A stretch of DNA of 64,000 bases, taken from positions 124,001 to 188,000 of the forward strand of contig NZ_CP044129.1 in the NCBI RefSeq assembly GCF_009617995.1, given 5' to 3'. A program made the position numbers and the translations under genes. The stretch comes from Halomicrobium sp. LC1Hm (lineage in GTDB: Archaea; Halobacteriota; Halobacteria; Halobacteriales; Haloarculaceae). The notes under the pieces are model-generated. The model ran no database searches. It saw only the letters and a list, made by a program, of their open reading frames with translations, and was not told the DNA's origin. Shown here piece by piece: positions 1 through 9,269 of the stretch. The stretch's first letter is position 1; each line of letters begins with the position of its first letter.

Positions 1-146
1 ATGGCGGCCATGCCGCCTTCGAGCGTGACGTAGAACCCCCCCTCGTCGAACCCGCGGATCGTCCCGAGTCGCTGGCCGTCCTCGTCGTAGACGGTCTCTC
101 CGAAGCCCAGTCCCATGTCGCTGGCCGCGTCTGGCATCTCTGACAT
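1..146 (-). CDS. small haloarchaeal protein, 5' part only
   Basis: The first 48 codons of a gene that continues off the left edge. The N-terminus reads MSEMPDAASDMGLGF and continues with an acidic pattern, ETVYDEDGQRLGTIRGFDEGG, typical of a short haloarchaeal family (I recall DUF7130, with a rubredoxin-like zinc ribbon at the C-terminus, but that end is outside the window). The start at base 146 is chosen because a TATA-like CTTTATTG lies 27-34 bases upstream. Function unknown. Confidence 0.55.
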   Translation of the reverse strand, partial: MSEMPDAASDMGLGFGETVYDEDGQRLGTIRGFDEGGFYVTLEGGMAA

Positions 147-172
147 TGTGTAACACAGTTCACACCACACGG

Positions 173-180
173 CAATAAAG
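173..180 (-). promoter_or_regulatory. TATA box of the partial left-edge gene
   Basis: CTTTATTG on the minus strand, 27-34 bases before the ATG at 146, the spacing expected for a leaderless archaeal transcript. Confidence 0.45.
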
Positions 181-201
181 GTCACTGGGAAAACAGGTGC
201 G

Positions 202-1413
202 TCACGAAAAGAGGCTCGTGTGAACCGGGGCGTGGTCGGGACCGTCGTCGCCGTCGTCGTCGTCGGTGGTGTCGGAGACGGCGCTGCCGCCGACGCCGTC
301 GGCGAGGAAGTCGGCGACGGGCGGGCCGACGCGGTCGGGCTCGACGAGGAAGGCGTCGTGGCCGTAGTCGGAGTCGACCACGTGGTGTGCGGTCGCGGTG
401 TCGGTCTCGCGGAACGCGTCGGCCAGCTCTTCGGACTGTTCTGTGGTGAAGTGCCAGTCGCCGGTAAAGGACATCAGCAACGCCTCGCCGTCGAAGGCGG
501 CGACGGCGTCGGCGTCGGACTCGAAGCCCGACGAGAGGTCGTAGTTGTCCATCGCTCGGGTCAGGTAGAGGTAGCTGTTCGCGTCGAAGCGGTCGACGAA
601 CTTCGTGGCGTTGTGATCGAGGTACGACTCCACGTCCCGGTAGGGGAAGAACCGGCCCGCCGGATCCGTCGGGAAGGCCCGCTCGTACTCTCTCGTGGCC
701 GCCCGACGGCCGAAGCGCTGCTCCATCGTCGCCTTCGAGAGGTACATCACGTGCCCGAGTTCGCGGGCCAGCGCCAGCCCCTCGTCTGGGTCCGGGCGGT
801 CGTCGCCGTAGTAGTCCCCACCGTTCCAGTCGTCGTCGGTCGTGATCGCCCGGCGGGCGATCCCGTCCAGCGCGAGACACTGCGGGTCGAGTCGCGCGGC
901 GGCGGCGATGGCGACGACGCGCTCGACGTGGTCGGGATGGCGCTTGACCCAGTCCAGCGCGTTCATGCCGCCGACGCTGCCGCCGACGACCGCGTGGAGG
1001 TGGGGCACTCCGAGTTCGTCCAGCACGGCCCGCTGGGCCTCCGTCCAGTCGCCGACGGTCACCGGCGGGAACGCCGTCCCGTAGGGCTCGTCGGTCTCGG
1101 GGTTCGTCGAGGCCGGCCCGGACGTGCCATAACAGGAGCCGGGGTCGTTCACGCAGATCACGTAGTACTCGGTCGTGTCGATGGCCTTGCCCGGACCGAC
1201 GATGTTGTCCCACCAGGCGAAGGCCTGATCGGAGTCTTCGAAGCGACCGCGGCCGGCGACGTGTGCGCTGCCGGTGAGCGCGTGACAGACGAGGACGGCG
1301 TTGTCGCCGTCGAACTCGCCGTAGGTCTCGTACGCGACTTCGAGCTCGGGGATCGTCTCGCCACAGGCGAACTCGAACTCGCCCAGCGAGAGGGTCTGGT
1401 GGTCTACGTCCAT
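202..1413 (-). CDS. metX: homoserine O-acetyltransferase
   Basis: 403-residue alpha/beta-hydrolase of the MetX family, which acetylates L-homoserine from acetyl-CoA to make O-acetylhomoserine for the downstream sulfhydrylase. Family marks visible are [12 protein letters not shown] near residue 90, the nucleophile elbow GGSVGGM with Ser146, and a C-terminal DYGHDAFL holding the catalytic His; GDWHF carries the likely Asp. The last ~30 residues are an Asp-rich tail ([10 protein letters not shown]) not needed for catalysis. It lies 89 bases after the stop of metY on the same strand, so the two probably form one transcript. Assignment is firm as MetX-type; acetyl versus succinyl donor cannot be told from sequence alone. 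Confidence 0.93.
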   Translation of the reverse strand: MDVDHQTLSLGEFEFACGETIPELEVAYETYGEFDGDNAVLVCHALTGSAHVAGRGRFEDSDQAFAWWDNIVGPGKAIDTTEYYVICVNDPGSCYGTSGPASTNPETDEPYGTAFPPVTVGDWTEAQRAVLDELGVPHLHAVVGGSVGGMNALDWVKRHPDHVERVVAIAAAARLDPQCLALDGIARRAITTDDDWNGGDYYGDDRPDPDEGLALARELGHVMYLSKATMEQRFGRRAATREYERAFPTDPAGRFFPYRDVESYLDHNATKFVDRFDANSYLYLTRAMDNYDLSSGFESDADAVAAFDGEALLMSFTGDWHFTTEQSEELADAFRETDTATAHHVVDSDYGHDAFLVEPDRVGPPVADFLADGVGGSAVSDTTDDDDGDDGPDHAPVHTSLFS

Positions 1414-1502
1414 GCTGTGGCCCTCACTGTCGTCGTTCGAAACGGGAACTCGATTGCCGTGTTGCTGTGCCGTAGGCGGTCTTCTGGCTGGTTTCGAGAC
1501 AT

Positions 1503-2795
1503 TTAGCTGGCCTCCTCGATGGCCCGGTCGAGGTCGGCGACGACGTCCTCGGTGTCCTCGATGCCGACGCTACAGCGGATCAGGTCCGGCGTGACGCCGC
1601 TGGCCCGCTGTTCGTCCTCGCTGAGCTGTGCGTGGGTCGTGCTCGCGGGATGGATCACGAGCGTCTTGGCGTCGCCGATGTTGGCGAGGAACTGCGCGAG
1701 ATCGGTCCGCTCGCACACCTCGCGGCCGGCGTCGTAGCCCCCCTCCAGGCCGAAGGTGACGATGCCGCCGTAGCCGCCGTCGAGGTAGCGGTTCGCGTTG
1801 TCGTGGGTCTCGTGATCTTCGAGTCCGGGGTAGGTGACCCACGCCACCTCGGGGTGGTCTCGGAGGTGTTCGGCGACGGCCATCGCCGACTCGCAGTGCT
1901 GTTGCATCCGGAGCTTGAGCGTCTCACATCCCTGGAGGGTAGCCCAGGCGTCGAAGGGCTTCTGGCCGTCGCCCAGCGAGCGAACGGCGCGCTGGCGGAC
2001 CGCGTGTGCGAACGCCTCGCCCTCGAATCGCTCGGCGAAGGTGATCCCGTCGAAGGCCGGATTGGGAGCCCCGAGCTCCGGGTACTTCTCGGGGTACTCC
2101 GCCCACGGGAACGAGCCGCCGTCGACCAGCACGCCGCCGACGGTCGTCCCCGAGCCGTGGATCCACTTGGTCGTCGACTCCCAGACGAGGTCGACGCCGT
2201 GATCCAGCGGGTTACAGAGATACGGCGTGCCGAAGGTGTTGTCGACGAAGACGGGGACGCCACGATCGTGAGCGACCTCGGCGATCTCCGCCATCGGCGG
2301 CGTCACGAGCGAGGGGTTCCCGATGGTCTCGAAGTGGACGTAGGCGGTGTCGTCGTCGATGGCGTCGGCGTAGGCCTGTGGGTCCAGCGTGTCGACGAAG
2401 CGCGTCTCAATGCCGCGGCGCGGTCCCATGTTGGCCAGATAGGAGTGAGTCCCCCCGTAGATCGAGGCGGCCGTGACGACGTTGTCGCCCGCGCTCGCGA
2501 GGATCGACGTACCGGCGTCCAGCGCGGCCATCCCCGAGCCCGTGGCCACCGCCGCAGTGCCGTTCTCCAGCGAGGCGATGCGCCGCTCCAGCATCGACAC
2601 CGTCGGGTTGTCGAACCGCGAGTAGACGTTGCCGGTGTCGTCGAGAGCGTACCGCTGGGCGGCGGTATCGGCGTCCTCGAACACGTACGACGTGGTCTGG
2701 TAGATCGGTGGCGCACGCGCGCCCGTCGCCGGATCGGGCTCCTCCTGGCCGGCGTGGACACAGCGCGTCCCGAACCCCTGGGTGTCGTCGGTCAT
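1503..2795 (-). CDS. metY: O-acetylhomoserine sulfhydrylase (PLP enzyme)
   Basis: 430-residue Cys/Met-metabolism PLP enzyme. It uses O-acetylhomoserine and sulfide (or methanethiol) to make homocysteine (or methionine). Visible marks: the N-terminal [11 protein letters not shown], the substrate/PLP loop around [44 protein letters not shown], and the PLP-lysine segment [11 protein letters not shown]. The reading frame is open nine codons further upstream, but the ATG at 2795 is preferred because the family begins at this point and a TATA box is 26-33 bases upstream. Neighbour metX makes its substrate. Confidence 0.93.
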   Translation of the reverse strand: MTDDTQGFGTRCVHAGQEEPDPATGARAPPIYQTTSYVFEDADTAAQRYALDDTGNVYSRFDNPTVSMLERRIASLENGTAAVATGSGMAALDAGTSILASAGDNVVTAASIYGGTHSYLANMGPRRGIETRFVDTLDPQAYADAIDDDTAYVHFETIGNPSLVTPPMAEIAEVAHDRGVPVFVDNTFGTPYLCNPLDHGVDLVWESTTKWIHGSGTTVGGVLVDGGSFPWAEYPEKYPELGAPNPAFDGITFAERFEGEAFAHAVRQRAVRSLGDGQKPFDAWATLQGCETLKLRMQQHCESAMAVAEHLRDHPEVAWVTYPGLEDHETHDNANRYLDGGYGGIVTFGLEGGYDAGREVCERTDLAQFLANIGDAKTLVIHPASTTHAQLSEDEQRASGVTPDLIRCSVGIEDTEDVVADLDRAIEEAS

Positions 2796-2820
2796 GTACA
2801 ACACGCATATTGCTCCAGCC

Positions 2821-2828
2821 ATCTATAA
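2821..2828 (-). promoter_or_regulatory. TATA box of metY-metX
   Basis: TTATAGAT on the minus strand, 26-33 bases before the metY ATG at 2795. This fits leaderless transcription and decides the start codon. Confidence 0.6.
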
Positions 2829-2997
2829 CCACCAGTTACGGCAAAACTCGCAGGTGCGTCGCCCGCTGGCAGGTCGCTGTCGGCGGTCGACCGCCCATCC
2901 AGCGACCGTCTCGTCTGGTCAAAGCTTATATCGCGTCACGACTGACGTACGTCCATCTTCAGTCACGTTCCGGCTGGTCGTCCCACATCGACGAGCC

Positions 2998-5661
2998 ATG
3001 GCAGATGACGAATCTCTCTTCGAGGTCGGCGGCACGCGCGACTACTCGCGGGTCGCGCTCGTGGTAGTCACGCTGCTCGCGCTCGTGGTGGCGACGACCG
3101 CGGTGCCGGCGCTGTCGCCGGCAGGCACCGACACGCCAGCCTCGTCGCTGGTCCCGATCCCCGAGGAGGTCCGGGGTGGGTCGGGGGGCAGCGGCTCCGG
3201 CGGTGGCGGCGGGCTCGGCGCGCTGAGTCCCGGCGACAGCACCGACGTTGGCGGGTCGCTGGGCGGCGAGTCGGCCCTGCGATCACAGAGCGACGAAGTC
3301 CACTTCCGGGTCCAGAGCACGCAGGCAAGCTACTGGCGGACGGGTGCCTACGGCGAGTACACGGGCGCGGGCTGGGAGCGACGCGACGGGGCGACGCCGG
3401 TCGAGGGCGAACTGCCCGTCGAGGGCGCTCGCGACGGCCGCGTCACCTACGAGGTGACCCTCGAACGGAGCGCCGCGTCGCTCCCGACCGTCTGGCGGCC
3501 GACTCGGGTCTCTCGGCCGGGCGTCTCGGTCACCGAGAACGGTGCGATCACGGCCGACGGGGCCGTCCCGAAGGGGACCAGCTACACCGGCGTCAGTCAG
3601 CGCCCGGCCGACGATCCGGCCGTACTGAGCCAGGCCGGCCGGGAGTATCCGGCGGCGATCGAGGACCGGTACACCCAGCTCCCGGCCGACAGCGAGGCCC
3701 GCCTCGGGGCGTTCACCGACGAGCTGACGGCCGACGACGACGATCCCTACGAGACCGCTCGCACGATCGAGCGGTGGCTCGAATCGAACAAGGCCTATTC
3801 GCTGAACGCCAGCCACGATCCCGAGCGGGAGGCCGGCGTCGCGACGCAGTTCGTCTTCGACATGGAGTCGGGGTACTGCGAGTACTTCGCCACGTCGATG
3901 GTCGCGATGCTGCGCAGTCAGGACATTCCCGCCCGCTACGTCGTCGGCTACTCCACCGGCGAGCAGGTCGGAGAGAACAGCTACACCGTCCGGGGGATGA
4001 ACGCCCACGCCTGGACCGAGGTGTACTTCCCCGACGTGGGCTGGGTCCGCTTCGACGCCACGCCGGGCGACGAGCGCCGCCAACAGGAGCGGGCCGCGCT
4101 GGACGACGAGCCGGCCACGGCGACACCCACACCGGCTCCGACGGACCAGCCCCCGACCGACACGCCGATGCCGACGGACACGGCGACACCGACGCCGACC
4201 GAGCGGGACGACACCGCAGACGGCGGCTACGACGTGTCGCTGAACCGGACGGCCGTCCCCGGCGTGCCGGTGACCGTGACCGTCACCGAAGACGGCGTTC
4301 CGGTGATGGGCGCGCAGGTCCTGTTCAACGGCGAGCCGGTCGGTGCCACGGCCACGGACGGGAACGTGACCGCCACCGTCCCCTACGCCGCGACGCTCAA
4401 CGTGACGATCGCCGGCACCGCCGACGAGCGGGTGGTCGTCTACGGCGCGCCGAGCCGCGAGAACGGGCGGCTCTTCCGACCGGCCGGCCCCGCGACCCAC
4501 GACACCGAGACCTTCGAGCTGAACACGACCGCGGCGATCGCCGTGAGCGGCGATCTCGCCACCGGCAGCGAGGTGTCGGTGCTCGCGCTCGTCGACGGCG
4601 AACCGCTCCGGCGGGCGGCGGTGACACTGGCGGGCGAGCAGGTCGCGACGACCGACGACCGGGGCCGGGCGACCGTGCGCCTGCCCGAGGAGCCCGGCGA
4701 GACGACCCTGGCAGTGCGTCGCGGTGCCGTCGAGGGCACCCGGACGCTCACGCTCGGGCGGCTGAACGTGAGCGTCGAGCCGACGGCACCGCTGGCGCTC
4801 CCGCTGACCGACGCCCGGGTCAACGCGACCGTGGCGGGCGAACCGACGGCCGGCGCGACCGTCGCGCTGGACGGCGAGCGGATCGGGACGACCGGCGTCG
4901 ACGGGACGACGACGGTCTCGCTGCCGCTGGCAGACAGCGCGACCGTCGCGGTCTCGCAGTACGGCCAGTCTCGCCGGACCGCCCTGGAGGGACTGTACGC
5001 GAACCTGGCGGCGGTCGTGGCCGCCCTCCTCGTCGCCGTCGTCGCCGCGGTCGCGCTGGCTCGCCGCTACGGAGTCACGCCCCGACGGATCGGGGCGGCG
5101 CTCGCCCGGAGCGGACAGTTGGTCGTCGTCGCGCTGGTGGGGATCGGCTCGCTGCTCGATCGCGCGATCCGGCGGCTCTACCGACGGGCGGCGCTGACCG
5201 TCGACCACCTGCGCGCGCTCGTCACCGGTCGCGTCTCGCCGACCGCGCTGCTGGCCGCGCTCCGGCGCTGGCTCGCGGACCGGTCGGGCGGCGTCCAGTC
5301 GACGGTGACCGCCCGCTTCGAGTCGCTGGCTCCAGCCGGCGACGGTGACGCCGGGTCCGACGACGCCCACGCGACGATCAGAGAGGGGTGGTCGCAGTTC
5401 CTCGGGCACGTCTCCGTGGCCCGGCCGGAGCGCCGGACGCCCGAGGCGATCGCCGCCCACGCCGTCGAGGTAGACGACCTCCCGGCCGACGCGGTCTGGA
5501 CGATCGTCGACGCCTTCCGGGCCGTCGAGTACGGCCAGCGCGAACCCACCGAACGGGTGCCGGCCGTCGACGCGGCCCTGGCGGCGATCGACGACGCCGT
5601 CGAGCGCGCCGACGACACCGACGGCGACGCGCCCGAGGGCAAGCCGGAGGTGGCCGACTGA
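2998..5661 (+). CDS. transglutaminase-like membrane protein with C-terminal DUF4129
   Basis: 887 residues. An N-terminal membrane helix (about residues 20-40) is followed by a Gly/Ser-rich linker and a transglutaminase-like cysteine protease fold with triad Cys294 (GYCEYFATSMVAMLR), His337 (NAHAWTEVYFPDVGW) and Asp353 (RFDATPGD). A Thr/Pro-rich stalk (about 375-405) leads to repeated beta-sandwich segments resembling carboxypeptidase-regulatory/Big repeats, a membrane helix near residue 670, and a cytoplasmic tail ending in a DUF4129-like domain (EGWSQFLGHV...RTPEAIAAHAV). The start ATG at 2998 is chosen over upstream in-frame codons because upstream sequence is non-acidic and a TATA-like TTATAT sits at 2926. 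First gene of an overlapping four-gene operon (next start overlaps by 1 base). Probably an extracytoplasmic peptidase or crosslinking enzyme; substrate unknown. Confidence 0.85.
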   Translation: MADDESLFEVGGTRDYSRVALVVVTLLALVVATTAVPALSPAGTDTPASSLVPIPEEVRGGSGGSGSGGGGGLGALSPGDSTDVGGSLGGESALRSQSDEVHFRVQSTQASYWRTGAYGEYTGAGWERRDGATPVEGELPVEGARDGRVTYEVTLERSAASLPTVWRPTRVSRPGVSVTENGAITADGAVPKGTSYTGVSQRPADDPAVLSQAGREYPAAIEDRYTQLPADSEARLGAFTDELTADDDDPYETARTIERWLESNKAYSLNASHDPEREAGVATQFVFDMESGYCEYFATSMVAMLRSQDIPARYVVGYSTGEQVGENSYTVRGMNAHAWTEVYFPDVGWVRFDATPGDERRQQERAALDDEPATATPTPAPTDQPPTDTPMPTDTATPTPTERDDTADGGYDVSLNRTAVPGVPVTVTVTEDGVPVMGAQVLFNGEPVGATATDGNVTATVPYAATLNVTIAGTADERVVVYGAPSRENGRLFRPAGPATHDTETFELNTTAAIAVSGDLATGSEVSVLALVDGEPLRRAAVTLAGEQVATTDDRGRATVRLPEEPGETTLAVRRGAVEGTRTLTLGRLNVSVEPTAPLALPLTDARVNATVAGEPTAGATVALDGERIGTTGVDGTTTVSLPLADSATVAVSQYGQSRRTALEGLYANLAAVVAALLVAVVAAVALARRYGVTPRRIGAALARSGQLVVVALVGIGSLLDRAIRRLYRRAALTVDHLRALVTGRVSPTALLAALRRWLADRSGGVQSTVTARFESLAPAGDGDAGSDDAHATIREGWSQFLGHVSVARPERRTPEAIAAHAVEVDDLPADAVWTIVDAFRAVEYGQREPTERVPAVDAALAAIDDAVERADDTDGDAPEGKPEVAD

Positions 5662-6287
5662 TGCGGGTCCGGGTCGTCCTGTTCGGAGTCGTCGGGACGG
5701 TCGCGACGCTGTTGGCCGCCGGACTGTTGTTCGCTCCCGAGACGCTGCTGTCGGTCGCACCCGTCGCTCCGCTCGTGACCCTCGGCGAGGCGGCGAACGC
5801 GCGCCAGCTGTTGCTGGGGGGCAGCCTCATCGCCGGGCTCTACCTGCTCGTCGCCGCCCGGTCGGCGACGCTGCCGAGCCGCGATGGCGAGGGCGGAGAC
5901 GCGTTCGACGCCGCGACCGCGGAACCGCCCGAGGCCGTCACGACGGCACGCCAGCGTCGGACCGGCGCGGCGCTGGCGGCGACGATCGACGACGCCATCG
6001 CGGGCGACGACGAGGCGCTCGACGCCGTCCGCGAGCGGTTTCGCGAGACGGCGACGGCGGCCTACGCACAGACGGCCGGCTGTGGCCCCGAGGCCGCCCG
6101 GCGAGCGGTCGAGCGCGGTGACTGGACCGACGACCGGACCGCCGCGGCCGTCCTCTCGGGCGACGACGGCCCGTCGCACTCGCTGTGGTCGCGTCTCAGA
6201 CTCTGGCTCGATCCGGCGGCCGAGCGCCGACGCCGACTGCACCGCACGGTCAGCGCCACGCGCGGACTCACGGAGGGGTGGCCGTGA
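5661..6287 (+). CDS. small membrane protein of the transglutaminase/DUF58 operon
   Basis: 208 residues. Two hydrophobic helices at the N-terminus (about 5-25 and 45-65) are followed by an acidic, Ala-rich cytoplasmic region with no recognised catalytic motif. The ATG overlaps the stop of the transglutaminase gene (TGATG), and the stop overlaps the GTG of the DUF58 gene, so translation is coupled. I recall the family as DUF7269, seen in this same gene order in haloarchaea; that name is from memory. Likely a structural partner of the neighbouring membrane proteins. Confidence 0.75.
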   Translation: MRVRVVLFGVVGTVATLLAAGLLFAPETLLSVAPVAPLVTLGEAANARQLLLGGSLIAGLYLLVAARSATLPSRDGEGGDAFDAATAEPPEAVTTARQRRTGAALAATIDDAIAGDDEALDAVRERFRETATAAYAQTAGCGPEAARRAVERGDWTDDRTAAAVLSGDDGPSHSLWSRLRLWLDPAAERRRRLHRTVSATRGLTEGWP

Positions 6288-7621
6288 CCGACCGGGTCCG
6301 GCGCTGGGGCGTCCCGCTCGCGGGGACGGTGACCCTACTGAGCGTCGGTCTCCTGGCCGCCGAACCGGCCCTCTTCGCGGGGGCGGCGATCCCCCTCGCC
6401 TACGTGCTGGTCGGGGCGCTCTCGCGCGTCCCGTCGGGAGCCAACCTCGACGCCGACCGGACCGTGGCCGCCGCGGCACCGACGCCAGGCGATCCGGTCG
6501 ACGTGACGCTCACCGTCGAGAACACCGGCCGGCGGACCCTGACCGACGTGCGGATCGTCGACGGCGTCCCCGCCGAACTGACCGTCGTCTCGGGCTCGCC
6601 GCGGGCCTGTCGCTCGCTGCGGCCCGGCGAGTCGACGACCGTCGAGTACGCCGTCCGCTCGAAACGGGGGACCTACGCCTTCGACGATCCCGTCGTTCGG
6701 ATCCGGCCGCTGGCGGCCACCGAGATCGCGACGGCGACGGTCGCCGCGGCTGGCGACACCGCCCTGACCTGTGCCAACGTGGTCGCCGAGGCACCGCTTG
6801 CCGACGCGACGCTGCCCCGCGCCGGCACGCTCCCGACCGACAGCGGCGGGAGCGGGCTGGAGTTTCACGCGACCCGCGACTACCAGTCGGGCGATCCGGT
6901 CTCGCGGATCGACTGGCGGCGCTTCGCCAAGACCGGCGAACTGACGACCGTCGAGTACCGCGAGGAGCAGGCCGTCCGCACCGTGCTGGTCGTCGACGCA
7001 CGCCCCCCGACGCGGGTGACGCCGGAAGCGGGGTATCCGACGGGTGCGGAACTGGCCGCCTACGCCGCCGAGCGCCTGCTCGATGCCCTGGCCAGATCGA
7101 GTGTCGTCGCCAGCATCACTGCCGTCGGGCTCGCAGACGAGGACCTCGTGGGCGGGCTCGGTCCGGACGGACTGGCCTGGGCCGACCCCGACGGCGGCGT
7201 CGAGAGCCCGCAGGCGAGTCGTCTGTTCGACGGCGTCCAGTCGGCGGCCACGCGCGACAGCGTCGCGCCCGACGGCGGCGAGCGGGCGGGGGCCGAGACC
7301 GCGACGGATCGGACCGCCCCCGACGTGGAGACCCTGCTCGCTCGGCTCCCACCGACGGCACAGGTCGTCGTCTTCTCGCCGCTGCTCGACGACTGGCCGA
7401 CGGAACTGATCACGAGCCTCCGGGCGCGGAGCTACCCGACGACCGTCGTCAGTCCCGACGTCACTCGCGGCGAGGGACCGGCCCAGACCGTCGTCGCGCT
7501 CGAACGCCGGCTGCGCCTCCAGTCGGTGGAGCTGACCGGGGCGACGCTGATCGACTGGGACCTCGACGAACCGATCGACATCGCCATGCGGGCCTCGCTC
7601 GCGGAGCTGTTCAACCGATGA
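6284..7621 (+). CDS. DUF58 family protein
   Basis: 445 residues. Two N-terminal membrane helices (CESA-type TM pair) are followed by a conserved-repeat/NEW3-like beta domain (DVTLTVENTGRRTLTDVRIVD) and the DUF58 core with the signature GLEFHATRDYQSGDPVSRIDW, then a von Willebrand A-like region. Proteins of this family accompany MoxR ATPases. GTG at 6284 is preferred over GTG 6278: it overlaps the preceding stop as GTGA and has GGAGG at 6272-6276 seven bases upstream. The C-terminal region ends with LIDWDLDEPIDIAM and overlaps the next gene. Confidence 0.87.
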   Translation: MTDRVRRWGVPLAGTVTLLSVGLLAAEPALFAGAAIPLAYVLVGALSRVPSGANLDADRTVAAAAPTPGDPVDVTLTVENTGRRTLTDVRIVDGVPAELTVVSGSPRACRSLRPGESTTVEYAVRSKRGTYAFDDPVVRIRPLAATEIATATVAAAGDTALTCANVVAEAPLADATLPRAGTLPTDSGGSGLEFHATRDYQSGDPVSRIDWRRFAKTGELTTVEYREEQAVRTVLVVDARPPTRVTPEAGYPTGAELAAYAAERLLDALARSSVVASITAVGLADEDLVGGLGPDGLAWADPDGGVESPQASRLFDGVQSAATRDSVAPDGGERAGAETATDRTAPDVETLLARLPPTAQVVVFSPLLDDWPTELITSLRARSYPTTVVSPDVTRGEGPAQTVVALERRLRLQSVELTGATLIDWDLDEPIDIAMRASLAELFNR

Positions 7622-9225
7622 TCGACGATCGCACGGACTGGCGGCCGACGACGGCGAGCACGGGGCTGGTCGTGTTCGTCACGCTGCTGACAGCGACGGT
7701 GCTCGTGCGAGCGATCGGCGTCGCGGTGCCGGCCGCGCTCGGCGGGGCCGGCGCGGTCGCGCTCGCACTGGCGGTCTGGACCGCCGGCTGGGAACGCCAC
7801 CGGACGCTGGGGACCGTCCTGACCAGCCTGCTCGCGCTCCCGATCGGGCTCGGCGTCGTCGCTGCGACGGTCGGGACCGTCATCGTCCTGGCGGGCGTTT
7901 TCTTCCCCGTCGAGTCGCTGTCCCGGCTGCCGGCGACCGTCGTCGACCTGTCGGCCCGCGCGATGGTCGTCGTCGGGGCGGCCGCGGCCGTCTTCGGCGC
8001 GAGCGTGGCGATCGGACACGTCCTCGATCGGGACACGGCCGGACGGACCGCCGAGGCGTCGCTGAAGACGACGGTACCGCCGCTCGGCGTGGGACTGGTC
8101 CTCGTCGCCAGCGAGGCCCTCCGGTATCTCGAAGCCACCCGCGACGCACCAGGCGTCGGGGCCGTCCTCGGCGACGTGCTCCGGACGACCACGACGATCG
8201 TCTTCGAGCCTCCGGCGGTCCGACCCAGCGTGACGACGTTCCTGTTGCTCCTCGCGGCTACGTTCCTCGTCGTCCGACGGACCGTCGGTGCCCTGCCGCT
8301 CACCGAACTCACGACCGAGCCGGCGGTCGAGCGCGCCGTCGCGAGCGCCCGGTCGTGGCTGCTCCGGGCGGCCGTCCTCGCCGGGTTCGGCGTCCCCGTC
8401 GGGTTCTTCACCGACTACGTGTTCCCGCCCGAGCGGCTCCAGTCGGTGGTGACGCCGCCGGTGTTCGACCTGTTGGTCGCGGTGACGACCGCGCCGCCGG
8501 CTCGCAGGCTCGCGTGGCGCGTGATCGTCGTCTGTGTCGCGACGCTGGTCGCCGTCGCGTTGCTCCGGCGGACCGCCCAGACCTCCGCCGACCGGATCGG
8601 GGCCGCGGTCGCGCCCTTCGCGGCCGGGAGCGGGGTGCTCGTCGCGGCCGCCCTCGTCGCTGGCCCGGTCCTGTCGGCGGCTCGCGGCTGGGTCGCGGCG
8701 ACGCTGCCCGGCGAGTTCGGCCCGCAGTTTCGCGAGCTGTCCGGCTCCGTCGTCGACTTCTACGGCCCGGTCCCGATCGTCCTGACCGGCGTCGGCTTCG
8801 TGTTGCTGGTCGCCGCGGTCGTGGCGATGTGTCTGTGGCTCGTCTTGCTCACGAAGTACCTCGACGACCGCACTGCCGGCGTCGGGATCGCCAGCGCCGC
8901 ACTCTTCCAGATCGCGGCGTTCGCGGGCGTCGTCGGCGTGCCGACGGCGCTGCTGTTTGGAAGCCTCGTCGCCGCCGCCCTCGTCTGGGACGTGGGCGAG
9001 TTCGGGACGACGCTGGGCGAGGAGATCGGACAGCGGGCCGACACCCGCCGGGCAGAACTGGTCCACACGACCGGAACGCTGGCCGTCGGTGGGGTCGGCG
9101 TCGCCGTCGCCGTGGCCGTGACCGACGCCGCCGTCGGCGCGGTCACCGTCGCCGACGGGGCCGTCGTCGCCGGCCTGGTCGTCGCCGTCGCGGGGCTGTT
9201 GGCGCTGCTGGTCGCGCTGCGCTGA
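7618..9225 (+). CDS. polytopic membrane protein of the DUF58 operon
   Basis: 535 residues, with roughly a dozen hydrophobic helices separated by short charged loops and no recognised transport motif. ATG at 7618 overlaps the DUF58 stop (ATGA). I recall this as the DUF7519 family, always last in haloarchaeal transglutaminase-DUF58 operons; name from memory. Probably the membrane-embedded subunit of whatever complex the operon builds. It ends 44 bases from the convergent moxR stop. Confidence 0.72.
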   Translation: MIDDRTDWRPTTASTGLVVFVTLLTATVLVRAIGVAVPAALGGAGAVALALAVWTAGWERHRTLGTVLTSLLALPIGLGVVAATVGTVIVLAGVFFPVESLSRLPATVVDLSARAMVVVGAAAAVFGASVAIGHVLDRDTAGRTAEASLKTTVPPLGVGLVLVASEALRYLEATRDAPGVGAVLGDVLRTTTTIVFEPPAVRPSVTTFLLLLAATFLVVRRTVGALPLTELTTEPAVERAVASARSWLLRAAVLAGFGVPVGFFTDYVFPPERLQSVVTPPVFDLLVAVTTAPPARRLAWRVIVVCVATLVAVALLRRTAQTSADRIGAAVAPFAAGSGVLVAAALVAGPVLSAARGWVAATLPGEFGPQFRELSGSVVDFYGPVPIVLTGVGFVLLVAAVVAMCLWLVLLTKYLDDRTAGVGIASAALFQIAAFAGVVGVPTALLFGSLVAAALVWDVGEFGTTLGEEIGQRADTRRAELVHTTGTLAVGGVGVAVAVAVTDAAVGAVTVADGAVVAGLVVAVAGLLALLVALR

Positions 9226-9269
9226 CGGACAACGCTGGTGTCGCCGGGACAGACCGGCAATAATCCGTC

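Noticed and set aside
3283..5760. 825-codon antisense frame opposite the transglutaminase gene
   Set aside because: Arg/Gly/Pro-rich composition and no motif; shadow of the real gene.
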